NCBI GenBank assembly: GCA_933228675.1
Contig: OW121743.1
Location: 65,173,540-65,237,539, forward strand
Reading direction: 5' to 3'
Length of the DNA: 64,000 nt
Source: Stomorhina lunata
Lineage: Eukaryota > Arthropoda > Insecta > Diptera > Rhiniidae
Under the pieces are notes generated by a model. The model made no database searches. It was not told the DNA's origin and saw only the letters and a list, made by a program, of their open reading frames with translations. Numbering within the stretch: position 1 is the first letter of the stretch; each line of letters starts with the position of its first letter. The translations under genes were made by a program, and so were the position numbers. Positions 11,801-24,094 of this stretch are shown here, one piece after another.

Positions 11801-12172
11801 TGTATACCAAAAAATTGCCTATAGAAACATTTTTATACCAAAAATTTTCTATATAAAAATTTTTATACCAAAAAATTTTTTTATCAAAAAATTTTTATAC
11901 CAAAAAATTTTTTTACCAAAAAATTTTTATACCAAAAAATTTTTTTACCAAAAAATTTTTATAACAAAAAATTTTTTTACCAAAAAATTTTTATACCAAA
12001 AAATTTATTTACCAAAAAATTTTTATACCAAAAAACTTTTATACCAAAAAATTTTTATACCAAAAAATTTGTATACCAAAAAATTTTCTACAGAAAAATT
12101 TTAATACCAAAAAATTTTCAATAGAAAAATTTTTATACCAAAAAATTTTCTATAGAAAAATTTTTATATAAA
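8866..12172. repeat. 31-bp AT minisatellite (array B) with 459-bp and 666-bp higher-order repeats
   Basis: Roughly 105 units, mostly 31 bp, of the form TTTTCTATAGAAAA + ATTTTTATACCAAAAAA. The spacing is 31 bp over long runs (10521, 10552, 10583). Variant units recur as blocks: the unit with ATTTCTATTGACGAATTTAT appears at 9421, 9880 and 10339, exactly 459 bp apart each time. The ATAGAAAACTTTTTATACC unit recurs at 10771 and 11437, 666 bp apart. This shows block duplication by unequal exchange on top of unit amplification. Between about 11205-11345 and 11870-12075 the palindrome is lost and units shorten to ACCAAAAAATTTTT-type repeats. Frames within are artefacts. Confidence 0.92.
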
Positions 12173-12928
12173 AACAAGTAAGAAAGTGCTATAGTCGGTC
12201 AAGACCGACCATACGATACCCTTCACCAACAAGGTCTAAGGTGTTCTTTTTCCTGTATGAACCCAAATTTTTGCAAAATTTTGCCATAATGCAAATATTT
12301 TCTCAAAACTTATATATTTAAACTGTTTCCGTCATTCAAACTTATACGAGACCTAGGGTCAAATGTGGACCAATTATCTCGAAATTTGGCAAATTGATTA
12401 CAGTTGTTACAAACATTATGAATGCAAAAAATAAATTAAATAAATTTCGCATTATCATCAGATTTACGAGAGTTTTAGTGATTTTTGTCTCGTTAGTGCG
12501 TTTTGACAGAAGATTTTGTATGGGAGCTATGGTCAAATGTGGACCGATTTCAATGAAATTTGGCACAGTCATTTTGGTTTACATAAGCAGTATTTAGTTT
12601 AAATTTCATGAAAAAATATTGATGTTTGTGGCCAAAATATCAATTCCGGGAAGTGGGTTCTATGGGTGGTACCATAAATAATGTGCCAAATTTCATCAAA
12701 TTATCTTTAGAATTGCGACCTGTACTTTGATTACATAGTTTACATGGGGTCCAGCCAGCCAGCCGTCCAGACGGTCGGACTGACGGACTGACATCACTAA
12801 ATCGAGTCAGAAAGTTATTCTAAGCTTATTAGTATACTAAAAGGTGGATCTAAGACAAATATTACTATACGTTACATACATCAGCACAAACTTATAATAC
12901 CCTTTCCACCTATGGCAGTGAAGGGTAT
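12173..12928 (-). mobile_element. HINE-like repeat, complete copy
   Basis: Same family as 517-1300. The left end shows the inverted 3' terminus (AACAAGTAAGAAAGTGCTAT, then a GTCGG/CCGAC hairpin and CGATACCCTTCACCA). The right end shows CAGTGAAGGGTAT. It begins where array B stops, so one of the two probably truncated or inserted into the other. Confidence 0.65.
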
Positions 12929-12965
12929 AAATATCAAGCTTAACCGACAATAGCATTTTCTTGTT

Positions 12966-13100
12966 ATACCCTTCACCACCATAGGTGGAAAGGGAATTAT
13001 TAGTTTCATCAATAATACAGGAAAAATAAGACCTTTGACCTCAGTGGTGAAGAGTATCGTATGGTTGGGCTTGACCGACTATAGCACTTTCTTACTTGTT
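12966..13100 (+). mobile_element. HINE-like repeat, internally deleted 135-bp copy
   Basis: Starts ATACCCTTCACCACCATAGG and ends CTTACTTGTT, with both subterminal repeats and the 3' hairpin (TTGGGCTTGACCGAC), but nearly all the interior is missing. It faces the previous copy head to head. It is a minimal version that still keeps all candidate cis signals. Confidence 0.65.
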
Positions 13101-13842
13101 TTTTTTAATTTTAAAATTTTTGATTAGATAAAGTTTTAATAAATTTAGAATTTTCTCTTAAAATAGCCTCTAGCACTAATAATATTCAATGTATTTTCAA
13201 GTTCTTTCTATATTTAGTTTTTTTATTTATGTATGTAAATATATAGGTAAAATAATCCATAAAATGTTAGACCATTATAAAGAACATATCAAATATTTAC
13301 AGACATTCTTACATAAATATTTCTACCCAAACTGTTCCATAAACGTGTATTGAAAAAATATTGGCACAAACTGAAAAAAAGAAAATACGGAAAAATTTTG
13401 AAATAAGTCAGGTTGGACAAGAAATATAACAAAAAATCGACTCTTTAAGGTGTCAAATGGGTGGATTGGTTGACTTGACTCTACTTGACTTGAGTTGTCT
13501 TGTTTGTTTGTTTGGTTTATTATGTTTATGTAGTTGTTGGTCTGACAGTTTCTGTCAGAATGTCGGTCAAACTGTCGTCCAGTTAACACGAACAAAAATA
13601 ATAACACAAAATATATACAGAGAAAAAAAAATACTACCATAACAACCGATTTTTAATTATTATTTTTATTTTTTTTTTGTTCTTGTTTATTTATTTCTTT
13701 ATCCATTGCCCGATATCTAAATTTAACACCAGAATTTTTTTGTTAGTTTTTATTTTTTTTTTCGTTTTATTTAAATTTAATAAAATATAAATAACAAAAG
13801 TCTAGATGTTGTTATTTTAATGTACATTTTGTACAATTCATA
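13101..13842. other. AT-rich spacer, no gene seen
   Basis: No recognisable gene or RNA. The 105-codon minus-strand frame at 13323-13640 is low complexity (Phe/Gln/Asn-rich), with no motif I recognise. Confidence 0.5.
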
Positions 13843-16246
13843 CAGTGGGTTAGAAAAAATTGTATACATAAAAATTTTCTATAGAAAAATTTTAATACAA
13901 AAAATTCTATAGAAAATTTTTTTTATCAAAAATTTTTCTATAGAAAACTTTTTATTAAAAATTTTTCTATAGGAAATTTTTTTATCAAAAATTTTCATAT
14001 AGAACAATTTTTGATCAAAAATTTTTCTATAAAAAATTGTTGATCAAAAATTTTTTTATGAAATTTTTTCTATGAAAAATTTGCTATCAAAAATTTTTCT
14101 ATATCAAAAATTTTCATATAAAACATTTTTTGATTAAAAATTTTTTATGAAATTTTTTCTATGAAAAATTTGTTATCAAAAAGTTTTCTATAGACAATTT
14201 TCTTATCATAATTTTTTCTATAGAAATTTTTTTTATCAAAAATTTTTCTATAGAAAATTTTTTTATCAAAAATTTTTCTATAGAAAATTTTTTTTATCTA
14301 AAATTTTTCTATAGAAAATTTTTTTTATCAAAAATTTTTCTATGGAAAATTTGTTTATCAAAAATTTTTCGATAGAAAATTTTTTTATCAAAAATTTTTC
14401 TATAAAAAATTTTTTTATCAAAAATTTTTTTATGAAATTTTTGCTATAAAAAATTTGGTTATCAAAAATTTATCTATAGAAAATTTTATTATCAAAAATT
14501 TTTCAATAGAAAATTTTTTATCAAAAATTTTTCTTTAGAAAATTTTGTTATCAAAAATTTTTCTATAGAAAATTTTTTTTATCAAAAATTTGTCAATCGA
14601 ATTTTTCAATGGAAAATTTGTTATCAAAAATTTTTCGACAGAAAAATTTGTTATCAAAAATTTTTCGACAGAAAAATTTTTTATCAAAAATTTTCAATGA
14701 AAAATTTGTAATCAAAAATTCTCTATAGTAATTTTCTTATCAAAAATTTTTCTTAGAAAATTTTTTCACCAAAAAGTTTTCGATAGAAAGTTTTTTATCA
14801 AAAAATTTTCTATAGAAGATTTGAACATTTTTTGATATAAAAATATTTTTATCGAAAAATTTTCTATAAATTTTACATAGAAAAATTTTTAATACAAAAA
14901 ATTTTACATAGAAAAATTTTTAATACAAAAAATTTTCTATATAAAAATTTTTGTTACAAAAACTTTTCTATAGAAAAATTTTTGAGACAAAAAATTTTCT
15001 ATAGAAAAATTTTTGATACAAAAAATTGTCTCTAGAAAAATTTTTGATACAAAAAATTTTCTCTAGAAAAATTTTTGAGACAAAAAATTTTCTATAGAAA
15101 AATTTTAGATACAAAAAATTGTCTCTAGAAAAATTTTTGATACAAAAAATTTTCTCTAGAAAAATTTTTGATACAAAAAATTTTCTCTTGAAAAATTTTT
15201 GATACAAAAAATTTTCTCTAGAAAAATTTTTGATACAAAAAATTTTCTCTAGAAAAATTTTTGATACAAAAAATTTTCTCTAGAAAAATTTTTGATACAA
15301 AAAATTTTCTATAGAAACATTTTTGATACAAAAAATTTTCTATACAAAAATTTTTGATACAAAAAATTTTCTATAGAAAAATTTTGGATACAAAAAATTT
15401 TCTATAGAAAAATTTGTGATACAAAAAATTTTCTATAGAAAAAATTTTTATACAAAAAATTTTCTGTAGAAAAATTTTTGATACAAAATATTTTCTATAA
15501 AAAAATTTTTGATATCAAAAATTTCCTATAGAAAATATTTTGATACAAAAACTTTTCTATAAAAAAATTTTTGATACAAAAAATTGTCTATAGAAAAAAT
15601 TTTAATAAAAAAATTTTTAATACAAAATTTTTTTCTATAAAAAAATTTTATATAGTAAATATTTCGTATCAAACATTTTTCTATAGGAAATTTTTTGTAT
15701 CAAAAATTGTGTCAAAAATGTTTGATACAAAATATTTTCTATAGAAAAACTTTTGATACAAACAATTTTCTGTGGAAACATTTTTGATACAAAAAAAAAT
15801 TTCTATAAAAAAATTTTAATACGAAAAATTTTTCTATAAAAAAATTTTTTGTATAAAAATTTTCCTATAGAAAATTTTTTGATGTAAAAATTTGTAATTA
15901 AAAAGTTTTACTTTAGTGTATTGCACTAAGATTTCTCTTTAGAAAAGTTGTTGGTATACAAATTTTTCTATAAAAAATCTTTTGGTATAAAAATTTTTCT
16001 ATAGACAATTTTGTTAAATAATTTTTTTAAATAATTTTGGTATACAAATTTTTCTATAAAAAATCTTTTGGTATAAAAATTTTTCTATAGACAATTTTTT
16101 TAAATAATTTTTTTTTATTTTAAAATTTTTTTATAGACAAATTTTTATAATAAAAAATAATAGAAAACTATAGAAAAAATTTTATAACAAAAAATCTTTA
16201 TATCCAAAAATTTTGTATGCATTATTATAAACTTCCTAACCCACTG
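13843..16246. mobile_element. TIR-bounded element whose interior is a minisatellite
   Basis: CAGTGGGTTAG at 13843-13853 and its exact inverse CTAACCCACTG at 16236-16246 (12 bp if the adjoining A/T is counted) enclose a 2.4-kb block made almost wholly of AT repeats. No matching target duplication is visible outside. The CAGTG start resembles hAT-type ends, but without a TSD or transposase the class is open. Confidence 0.5.
13858..16230. repeat. About 31-bp AT minisatellite (array C), two subfamilies
   Basis: The left part (to about 14860) has units of TTTTTCTATAGAAAATTTTTTT plus ATCAAAA. The right part (about 14880-15600) has TTTTCTCTAGAAAAA plus TTTTTGATACAAAAAA at a steady 31 bp (15181, 15212, 15243). 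Units decay towards the right end. It lies between the inverted repeats at 13843 and 16246. Confidence 0.9.
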
Positions 16247-17778
16247 TGCTACAGTGAACAATGCGATAACTAAGAGTGTACTCGTGTTTACTTAAAATTA
16301 TTATATTTTACCACATTTCAAATATTCGAATATTCATTCAAACATACAAACGGTTTATATCATATTTATTTAATTATTATTTTTATAAATTTTTTGTTGT
16401 TTTTGTTTGTGTTTTCTCGTTGTTTTTTTTTTTTTGAAAATAACAAAAAAATAACTTAAATAATTTTTTTCTTTGCCATTTCTCACTTTTTCATTTGTTT
16501 AGTTGTACATAAACTGAATTTTAATTATATTTAATTTTTTTTTCATATTTAAATTTCTTTTTTAAATTTGTTGTTATGTTTAGTTTCTTTTTTTTTTGTT
16601 TTTGCAATTTCTTCCCCCGTTTTTTTTTTTTGTTGTTTTTTGTTTTAATTTCTGTTTTTGAAAATGAGCCAATTGTTATTTTTTCTATTTTTTGCTGATC
16701 TCGATACAAAAAAACACCACCTGTAATTTTGTTTAAACAATTGTCGCTTAGAGGGTTTTTGTTGTTATTTTGTGGTATTTTATGGCAGTTTTTGAAATAA
16801 TTATTTCATTGTTTTAGACTTAAATTATGAAAAAATTCGTTTAGAAGTTAAATCGAATTTCAAATTTATTTTGAAAAAGTTTTTGAAATTTAAATTTGTC
16901 TAATTTGGAATCTAATATTTTTTATTAACTAATAAATATGTGCCAACTTTCACTTATAGACTAGATTTGAAATTATTTTGTTTAGAAAACGTTGTGGCGA
17001 AAAATTTTCAACGATATCAAAGTGAAAAATTTTCTTTAAAAAAAAAAAATGTTAACGAAAATTTTATTAAAAAGAAGTCGATGTTTTATGTATATCACAA
17101 TTTATCAATACATGTTTAGGACATCATCATCATTAGGAGTATAACAAATCGAAAACCTTGCATTACATATAATTTGCAAGACAAAATAAATACGAATTAT
17201 AATGTCTTTTTAAAATATCAAGACAAAGTAAAGATTATAGTCTAAACTGAATTAAGCAGACAAAATTATTCAGGTTTATCTGTGCAGTTGCAAAAGAAAA
17301 ACCAAATATGTATAAAGTTCCCTTTGCAGAACGAATTTAAAATTTCGCATTAATTTTTGTATCCCTTAAATGTTCAAAGTTTCTTTAAAGTACAGGAGAA
17401 ATATTCGATATAAATTTTGTTTCTATTTAACAGTTTTTGATCTGGAAGATAATTTGATGTAATAACAACATCCAGATTTATCCATTTCATAAATCTTGAA
17501 AGGTAGTTTTTTGAAAAAAGTACCAAAAACCTGTCCGTTTTTTTTGAAAAAAAGGTACTAAACACGTGTCCGCTTTTTTGTAATTGAAATAAAGATCCAA
17601 TTTTGTCTTCTTTGTGATTTCAGGAAAATTTACGAAAAACCTGAAACTACATATTACTTAACATTACCTTTAGCCCCATAGCCTGTGCGAAGGGACTATA
17701 AGTCACTGTAGTTTAAAAAAAAAACTGATTAAATTCTTAAATATTCCCGATTTCTAAAAGAATTTTACAAATTTATTA
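16247..17778. other. AT-rich spacer, no gene seen
   Basis: Long T and A runs and short low-complexity frames only (for example 16521-16709, Lys/Asn-rich). Nothing recognisable. Confidence 0.5.
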
Positions 17779-17789
17779 CTAATTAAAAT

Positions 17790-18130
17790 TATATATAAAA
17801 ACCATTGGTCTGACAGTATATGAAAGGTAATAATGGAGTATGACTTTGGGCCAATGTGCACCTCTGGCAAGTCGACAGACTTTCGCTCTTTTCACAAAAA
17901 GTTTTGCTTTTTTCGTCAACGCAGGCCAATTGACATCACAACCGGGAAATTTCTTATGGAATAACTGAATTGTTTGGCCTGATGCCTGGCTCTTGAATGC
18001 GTCTTGCTGAAACCAAAAGTCACTGATTTTAACATTAGCTAATTGTAGCCACAAAAGTCAGTTATTATGTTTTGGCTGCGCAGAGATTTCACGGTGACAG
18101 TGTTTCCGTGCTTTAAAAGAAAAAAATACA
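17790..18130 (-). pseudogene. Tc1/mariner transposase remnant
   Basis: On the minus strand, frame changes join pieces typical of the C-terminal half of a transposase: YFFLLKHGNTVTV, then ITDF, then ISDFWFQQDA, TIQLFHKKFPG and DVNWPALTK. The QQD corresponds to the second catalytic Asp. Stops and shifts interrupt it, and the N-terminal part is absent. It is diverged from copies 1 and 2. Confidence 0.6.
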
Positions 18131-18594
18131 GGCCGGTCAAGACTGGTCAAATTCAGACCGATTCCAATGAAAATTTTATAGAAAATATCAGATTAGGTTT
18201 ATGAAAATATACTGAAAGTTTTTGCTATGATCGGCGAAGGTACGCGAGGTAATGAACCCACTACCAAGACTAAAGGCAAGGCCAAATTGCATAATTTTTT
18301 TAATATCCTGACTTGTTCTATGATTTGAAAAGCTTTACATAAACAGCCATCTAGACTTTCGGCCGGAGGGATGGTTGTCTGGAGCGTAAAGGAGTTATCT
18401 CCTTATTTTAGCAAAATAGGTTATGGGAAGGAGAATAGAGAAAGCGGACATTATTACCTCAAACTTTGGAATCGTGGTGGTAAAGGTAAATGTTATCCAA
18501 TCGAAATATTTCATATATCAATTTTTGACATCAAAAGAAAAAAACTGAATTCGAATTAACTTTTGCAATAAACGTGGATTGAGAATGATTTTTT

Positions 18595-21018
18595 ATCGTT
18601 CTACGCTCACATTTATCTTCATCGGCCGAATGTTTTAGCCTTGTGTGAGACCAAAGTATCCGAAAGTGCTAATCACATATCCGGGTACCACTTCCTGGTA
18701 ATTTTAATGTTCACAACTCGTCCTGGCTTCTCCATTCGAGTCCTCTGAAGGCCAATATTCACCGCGCACAATTACCTTGCCCTACTGGTAACAGAACCAA
18801 CGCACATTTCTTTTGTTGAGGTTCACCAATTTAACACTCTTGACCTTTTTCTTACCTCACACCCTGAAAAGTATAAGGTTAAGGTTCTGTCACTTCTCGG
18901 AAGCTCGGATTATTGCACCATTTCCGCCTCTTTTTCGTTCACCAGGCTTCGGGACATTTCACAACCAACTACGAAGCGTTCTATTTTTATCTAAGAAAAA
19001 GCTCGTTGGGCTGAGCTCTACGCCTGTAGGGCAATTCAACTGGATACTTTATTTTGTAGACAGCGATGTCAGTGCCTCGGCAGTCTCAATTGTTATCTTG
19101 CTGGAAATGAATACATTTATTAAATCCAAATGCATTTCGATTAAGCCCAATTTTTTTTTATTATTTTAACCAGATGTGCAAGCAGACAGTCAGATCCGGA
19201 GGTAAAGCATTCAGAAACTGGCGTAATTGCCAAAATCCAGTTGCTGATTTGATGCGCAAGCAGACGAGATATGCGTGTGCTAAAGTACTAAGGTGTGATA
19301 AAGCTCTTCACGAGCAGCGTCTTCATACTAAATTCCTTGATTGGCCATTTATTAAAAGAGTAAAGGATAATGCTAGTTCTTCAATTCATATTTTTTCAAG
19401 GATCAAGCATTTACCGACCCGGTTGATAAGACCAACCTTCTAGTGGAATTATTTGCAAGTAATTCACGCTTTCTTAAAGCGGTCAACAACTACCTGAGCT
19501 TGAAAGCGTAAATGTAACTATGCCAATAATATTTTTTGAGCTCGTGTAGTTAAGAGGGTCAACATAAACAAGTCCTTAGGGCCGGATGGTATTCCATGAC
19601 TGGTCATGAAGCAGTGCTCTTCCACGTTAGCACATCCATTAAAAATCCTTGTAATGCCAATCACCAAAAAGGGAGACGCTAACAAGCCTGAAAATTAAGG
19701 CCCAATAGTAATTTGTTCGGCACTTTCCAAAGTAATGGAAAGTATGGTTCACCACAATTTGGTTAAATATTTCTAGACTGACAAATTCCAAGCGACCGCC
19801 AGTATGGATTTCGTATAAGAAGCACTACAAATTGTACCTTTATGTTCAACGTTTTGGCGAAAGTGAAGTTGTGGCTTTAGATATTGCCAAGGCGTTCAAT
19901 AGAGTGTGTCATTGTGCACTTTTATCTTAACCTGTTGCTTTTGGTGTCGGTAATAACTTCTCACAATTTATATCGAGCTTCCTCAGAGATTTCACTATTA
20001 GAGTTGTTATAGATGGGATCTCATCAAACGAGTTCAAGATCAATTCAGGGGTACCGTAAAGCTCTATTCTTTTTCCAACTCTATTTCTTTTATTCATTAA
20101 TGACCTTCTATGTAAAACTTCTAATCCTATCTACTCTTTTGCAGATGACAGTAACATATATCATTCATATTCATTCAATCATAGACCGAGTCTTTTACCG
20201 ATTGAGGCTATGAGATAAAACATAATTGAATCATTAAATTGCGATCTCGAAACCATATATTTATATATATTTATATATTGTGCCAACAGAATCGACTTTA
20301 ATGCAAGTAAGACTCAGTGTTGTATGTTCACGCATAAACGCACGGCAAATCACGTTACTTCATCTGTATTCACAGATGGTGTAAATATCCCGGAATCGGA
20401 TGCTCTTGATGCTCTGGGCATGAAAATTCAATATTTGTTGGATTAAGCATATTTTCAAGTGTCGAAAGAAGCATTCAAGTGCCTTGGTTTTATAAAACGG
20501 TGCAAAAGATACTTCATTTCAATTGATCTTCTGAATATAACCACCACCACCTTTATCCTACCGGAAGAAATGCAACTCTCATGTTATTGTGGGTACTTCA
20601 AAGTCTATTTTGGAGCTTCTTGATCTCGTACAGGAGAGGGCGAAAGTGCTTATCGGTGACAGTAGGATATCTAACTCTATTGATTCACTGAAGCACTGTT
20701 TCAATGTGGGTAGTGTCTCACTGTTCTATCGGTACTACTTTGGACTGTTCTAAGGAAATCAGGGGTCTTGTCACATCAATATGTTGTCGATATGCCAGTG
20801 GACGACACACTATAGACAAAATTCGTTCTTTAGCTGTACAGTAGCTATTTGGAATTCACTTCCTACAGAAGTTTTTCCTGACAGCTGCAATATAGAAAAA
20901 TTCAAATTTAATGTGCACAAACACTACTACTATATCCTCCTACCCACAACCTACTTTTTTAGTTCGAACACAATGTATAGCACAAATAGGGGTCATTACG
21001 TGTGTGCTAGTCCTTATT
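18595..21018 (+). pseudogene. Decayed non-LTR retrotransposon (CR1/RTE/Jockey-group type)
   Basis: Pieces in all three frames follow the order of a LINE ORF2. NVLALCETKV and GYHF (about 18630-18695) come from the endonuclease; NTLDLFLTSHPEKY with GSSDYCTIS (about 18832-18920) are the endonuclease end. SLGPDGIP (about 19570) and NKPEN-GPI (about 19685) are reverse-transcriptase entry motifs, followed by a worn fingers/palm region. A C-terminal FFSCTVAIWNSLPTEVFPDS (about 20830-20885) follows. Many stops and shifts make it inert. No RNase H was seen, unlike the intact LINE. The WNSLP-type ending is common in CR1/RTE-like elements, but the clade is not certain. Confidence 0.75.
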
Positions 21019-21021
21019 GAA

Positions 21022-22765
21022 AACAAGTAAAAAAGTGCTATAGTCGGTCAAGCTCGACTATAGCTTGACCGACTATAGCTTCCTGTATAAAGACAAATAT
21101 TTTCTAAATTTTGCCATCATACAAACATTTTCTCAAGACATATATATTTAAGCTCTTATATGACTTATATGAGAACCAGGGTAAAATGTGAACCGATTAT
21201 ATCGAAATTTCGCAAAATTGAATTTACAAAAAATCAACTCAAAATTCCTATAATCTTTAGATTATGAGAATTTTTAGTGATTTTCGACTAATCTAGGTCG
21301 TTTTGACAGAATTTCTAAAAACTTATATACATATTTAAGCTATTCCCGTCATTTAGACTTATATGAGAGCTAGGGTCAAATATGGATCGATTATCTCGAA
21401 ATTTATCAAATTGATTACAGTTGTTACAAAACTTATGTATACAAAAAAATAAACGTAAAATTCCCATTATCTTTAGGTACACGAACGTTTTAGTGATTAT
21501 AACCTTCACCACCATAGGTGGAAAGGGTATTATAAGTTTGTGCTGATGTTTGTAACGCATAGAAATATTTGTCTTAGACCCACCTTTTAGTATACCAATA
21601 GACTTAGAATCACTTTCTGAGTCGATTTAGCGATGTCCGTCCGTCCGTCCGTCTGGCTGGCTGGCTGGACGGCTGACTGGCTAACTGGACCCCCATGTAA
21701 ACCTTGTAATCAAACTACAGGTCGCAATTCTAAAGATAATTTGATGAAATTTGGCACAGATAATTTTTTTGATAATGGGACCATGGCTATTGAAATTGGT
21801 CAAAATCGGTCCATTATTTTTGGTACCTCCCATAGGTCCCACTTCCCGGAATTGCTATATTGGCCACAAATATCAATATTTTTTCATGAAATTTAAAACA
21901 GATACTGCTTATGTAAACTTAAATCACTGTACCAAATTTCGTTGAAATCGGTCCACATTTGACCATAGCTCCCATACAAACTCTTCTTCAAAAACGCACT
22001 AAATGAGACAAAAAATCACTAAAACGCTCGTAAATCTAAAGATAATGAAAATTTTGAGTTTATTTTTTGCATACATAATTTTTGTAACAACTGTAATCAA
22101 TTTGCCAAATTTCGAGATAATCGGTCCACATTTGACCCTAGCTCTAATATAAGTCCAAATGACGGAAACAGGTTGAATATATACGTTTTGAGAAAATGTT
22201 TGTATGATGGCAAAATTTAGCAAATATTTGTCTTTATACAGGAAAAATAACACCTTTGACCTTAGTGGTGAAGGGTATCGTATGGTCGGCTTGACCGACT
22301 ATAGCGCTTTCTTACTTGTTTTTGTCTCATTTAGTGCGTTTTGACAGAAGAGTTTGTATGGGAGCTATGGCCAAATGTGAACCGATTTCAACGAAATTTG
22401 GTACATTGAAATTGAATTATATAAGCAGCATTTGTTTAAAATTTCATGAAAATATATTGATATTTGTGGCCTAAATATGAATTCCGGGAAGTGGGACCTA
22501 TGGGAGGTACCATAAATATTGGACCGATTTTGACGAATTTCAATAGCCATTGTTCCACTGTCAGAAAAATGATCTGTGCCAATTTTCATCAAATTATCTT
22601 TAGAATTGTGACCTGTTGTTTGATTACAAGGTTTACATGGGGGTTCAGCCAGCCAGACGGTCGGACGGACATCGCTGAATCGACTCAGAAAGTGATTCTA
22701 AGACAAATATTTCTATGCGTTTACAAACATCAGCACAAACTTATAATACCCTTTTCACCTAAATA
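21022..22765 (-). mobile_element. HINE-like repeat interrupted by a second HINE-like repeat
   Basis: The outer copy runs 21022-21498 and 22321-22765. Its left part has a rearranged 3' terminus (two copies of the CTATAGTCGGTCAAGC hairpin segment) and two partly duplicated internal blocks. After the inserted copy (21499-22320) the interior resumes exactly in register at TTTGTCTCATTTAGTGCG. The right end stops within ATAATACCCTTTTCACCT and is joined to another family fragment. Confidence 0.7.
21499..22320 (+). mobile_element. HINE-like repeat, complete 822-bp copy with readable insertion site
   Basis: Starts ATAACCTTCACCACCATAGG and ends CTTACTTGTT. The subterminal repeats (ACCTTCACCACC near the start, AGTGGTGAAGGGTAT near the end) and the 3' hairpin (GGTCGGCTTGACCGAC) are present. 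It sits inside another copy of the same family: that copy normally reads AGTGATTTTTGTCTC, and here it is split after the second T with three Ts left on the other side. The insertion therefore caused no duplication and no loss. Insertion between T and T without duplication is the known habit of helentrons. Confidence 0.75.
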
Positions 22766-22767
22766 AT

Positions 22768-22895
22768 CACTAAAACGCTCGTAAATCTGAAGATTATGGA
22801 AATTTTGAGTTGAAAGAAAACAAAGTCATTTGAACTCAGTGGTGAAGGGCATCATATGGTCGGCCTTGACCGACTATAGCTCATTCTTACTTGTT
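22768..22895 (+). mobile_element. HINE-like repeat, truncated 3' part
   Basis: Begins within the family interior (AATCACTAAAACGCTCGTAAA) and ends CTCATTCTTACTTGTT with the usual hairpin (GGTCGGCCTTGACCGAC). Confidence 0.6.
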
Positions 22896-24092
22896 TGTTT
22901 AAATTCAAATTTTTCTGCCTAATGCAGATTTACATGTTTTCCTTGGAAAAATTATTAAATAAATATTTAAATTTTAGTTGTAGTTAATTTTATAAATAAA
23001 AATTGAAATATCTAGTGTGTAGATTCTTTTCAATATCTGTTTAATTTTTTTGTCTTCTATTTGATTGTTTGTATTTTGGCCACCCGATTATGGTTGAAAC
23101 TAGTGGTTTAAGGCGTTTTATTGTTTTTGTTGTCGCTTTCCCTCTGTCTCTCTGTAAAATGGGGTCTAATAGCAAAATTGTTGTTCTTTAATTTATTTTA
23201 GGCAATTCTTGACTTTACGAAAGAATAATAAAATAAATTGTTTGCTATAATAATTACTTTAAATAAAAATTATTTTGCTATTATTCATTGTTCATATTAT
23301 ACGTTATTTCTTTATAATTTTCATATTTAGTTTCTTTATTAAACAGAAAAATTATAATACTTTTTTTTTCTAAGTACACAATAATATTAATAATGAATTT
23401 TAATTATTTTTAGCACCTCAGCCATTAAGTTGAAAACGTTTCTTTTTAGTTTTTCTTAAAAGCAAAAATATTTTCAAAATAAAAAACTTTTTAAATCTTT
23501 AGAGACATTTTTCTTTTTTTAAAACAAAAATTAGCTAAAAGTATTTGCCAGTAATTTCGGGTGAGATTTAATAATCCAAAAAAAGTACCCAATAATATTT
23601 AAAAAAGAAAACAAAAAAAAAAGAACGAAAACAACATTTGCTTTTAATCATGTGATTGATAACTAATTGTGAAAAGAAATTTTGAAATTTTTCTGTCTGG
23701 GATTTTGAGTGAAGGAATTCCTCAAGAAAACAATTTTCGAATAATAGTGAAACTTTTACTATCTATAAGTATTTTGATACACAGAAGATTTACATTTAGT
23801 TGTCAACAATAGGATATAATTTTAGTTATTTATTCGAAAGTCTCATCAATGGAAGAGTTTGTGTAATTAATTAATTACTCCCTGTAATTACAAAAGCAAT
23901 TTTCAAAGTGTGTGGAACGTTGACATAAGTGTTTTTAAATCAAGTCCTAATTTAAATAACTAATACAGTTTTTTCTGAGAATTATAACATTTATGTAAAT
24001 ATTGGTGCTTGAGTTTTAAGAAAGTTGTGAACAAATGTGGACCGATTCCAACAAAATTCTTGGAACTTTATAGATTGGATAGACTATCCTAC
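22896..24092. other. AT-rich spacer, no gene seen
   Basis: No open frame of coding character, no RNA gene and no clear repeat. Confidence 0.5.
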
Positions 24093-24094
24093 TA

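Noticed and set aside
8866..12172. CRISPR-like appearance of regular short repeats
   Set aside because: Units are contiguous with no unique spacers, the DNA is eukaryotic and no cas gene is present. It is a minisatellite.
16521..16709. Lys/Asn-rich 62-codon frame on the minus strand
   Set aside because: Low-complexity AT sequence with no motif.
18371..18559. 62-codon frame starting MVVWS, at first sight like the GGxMVWG motif of Tc1 transposases
   Set aside because: The rest of the frame does not match a transposase; it lies just before LINE endonuclease remnants.
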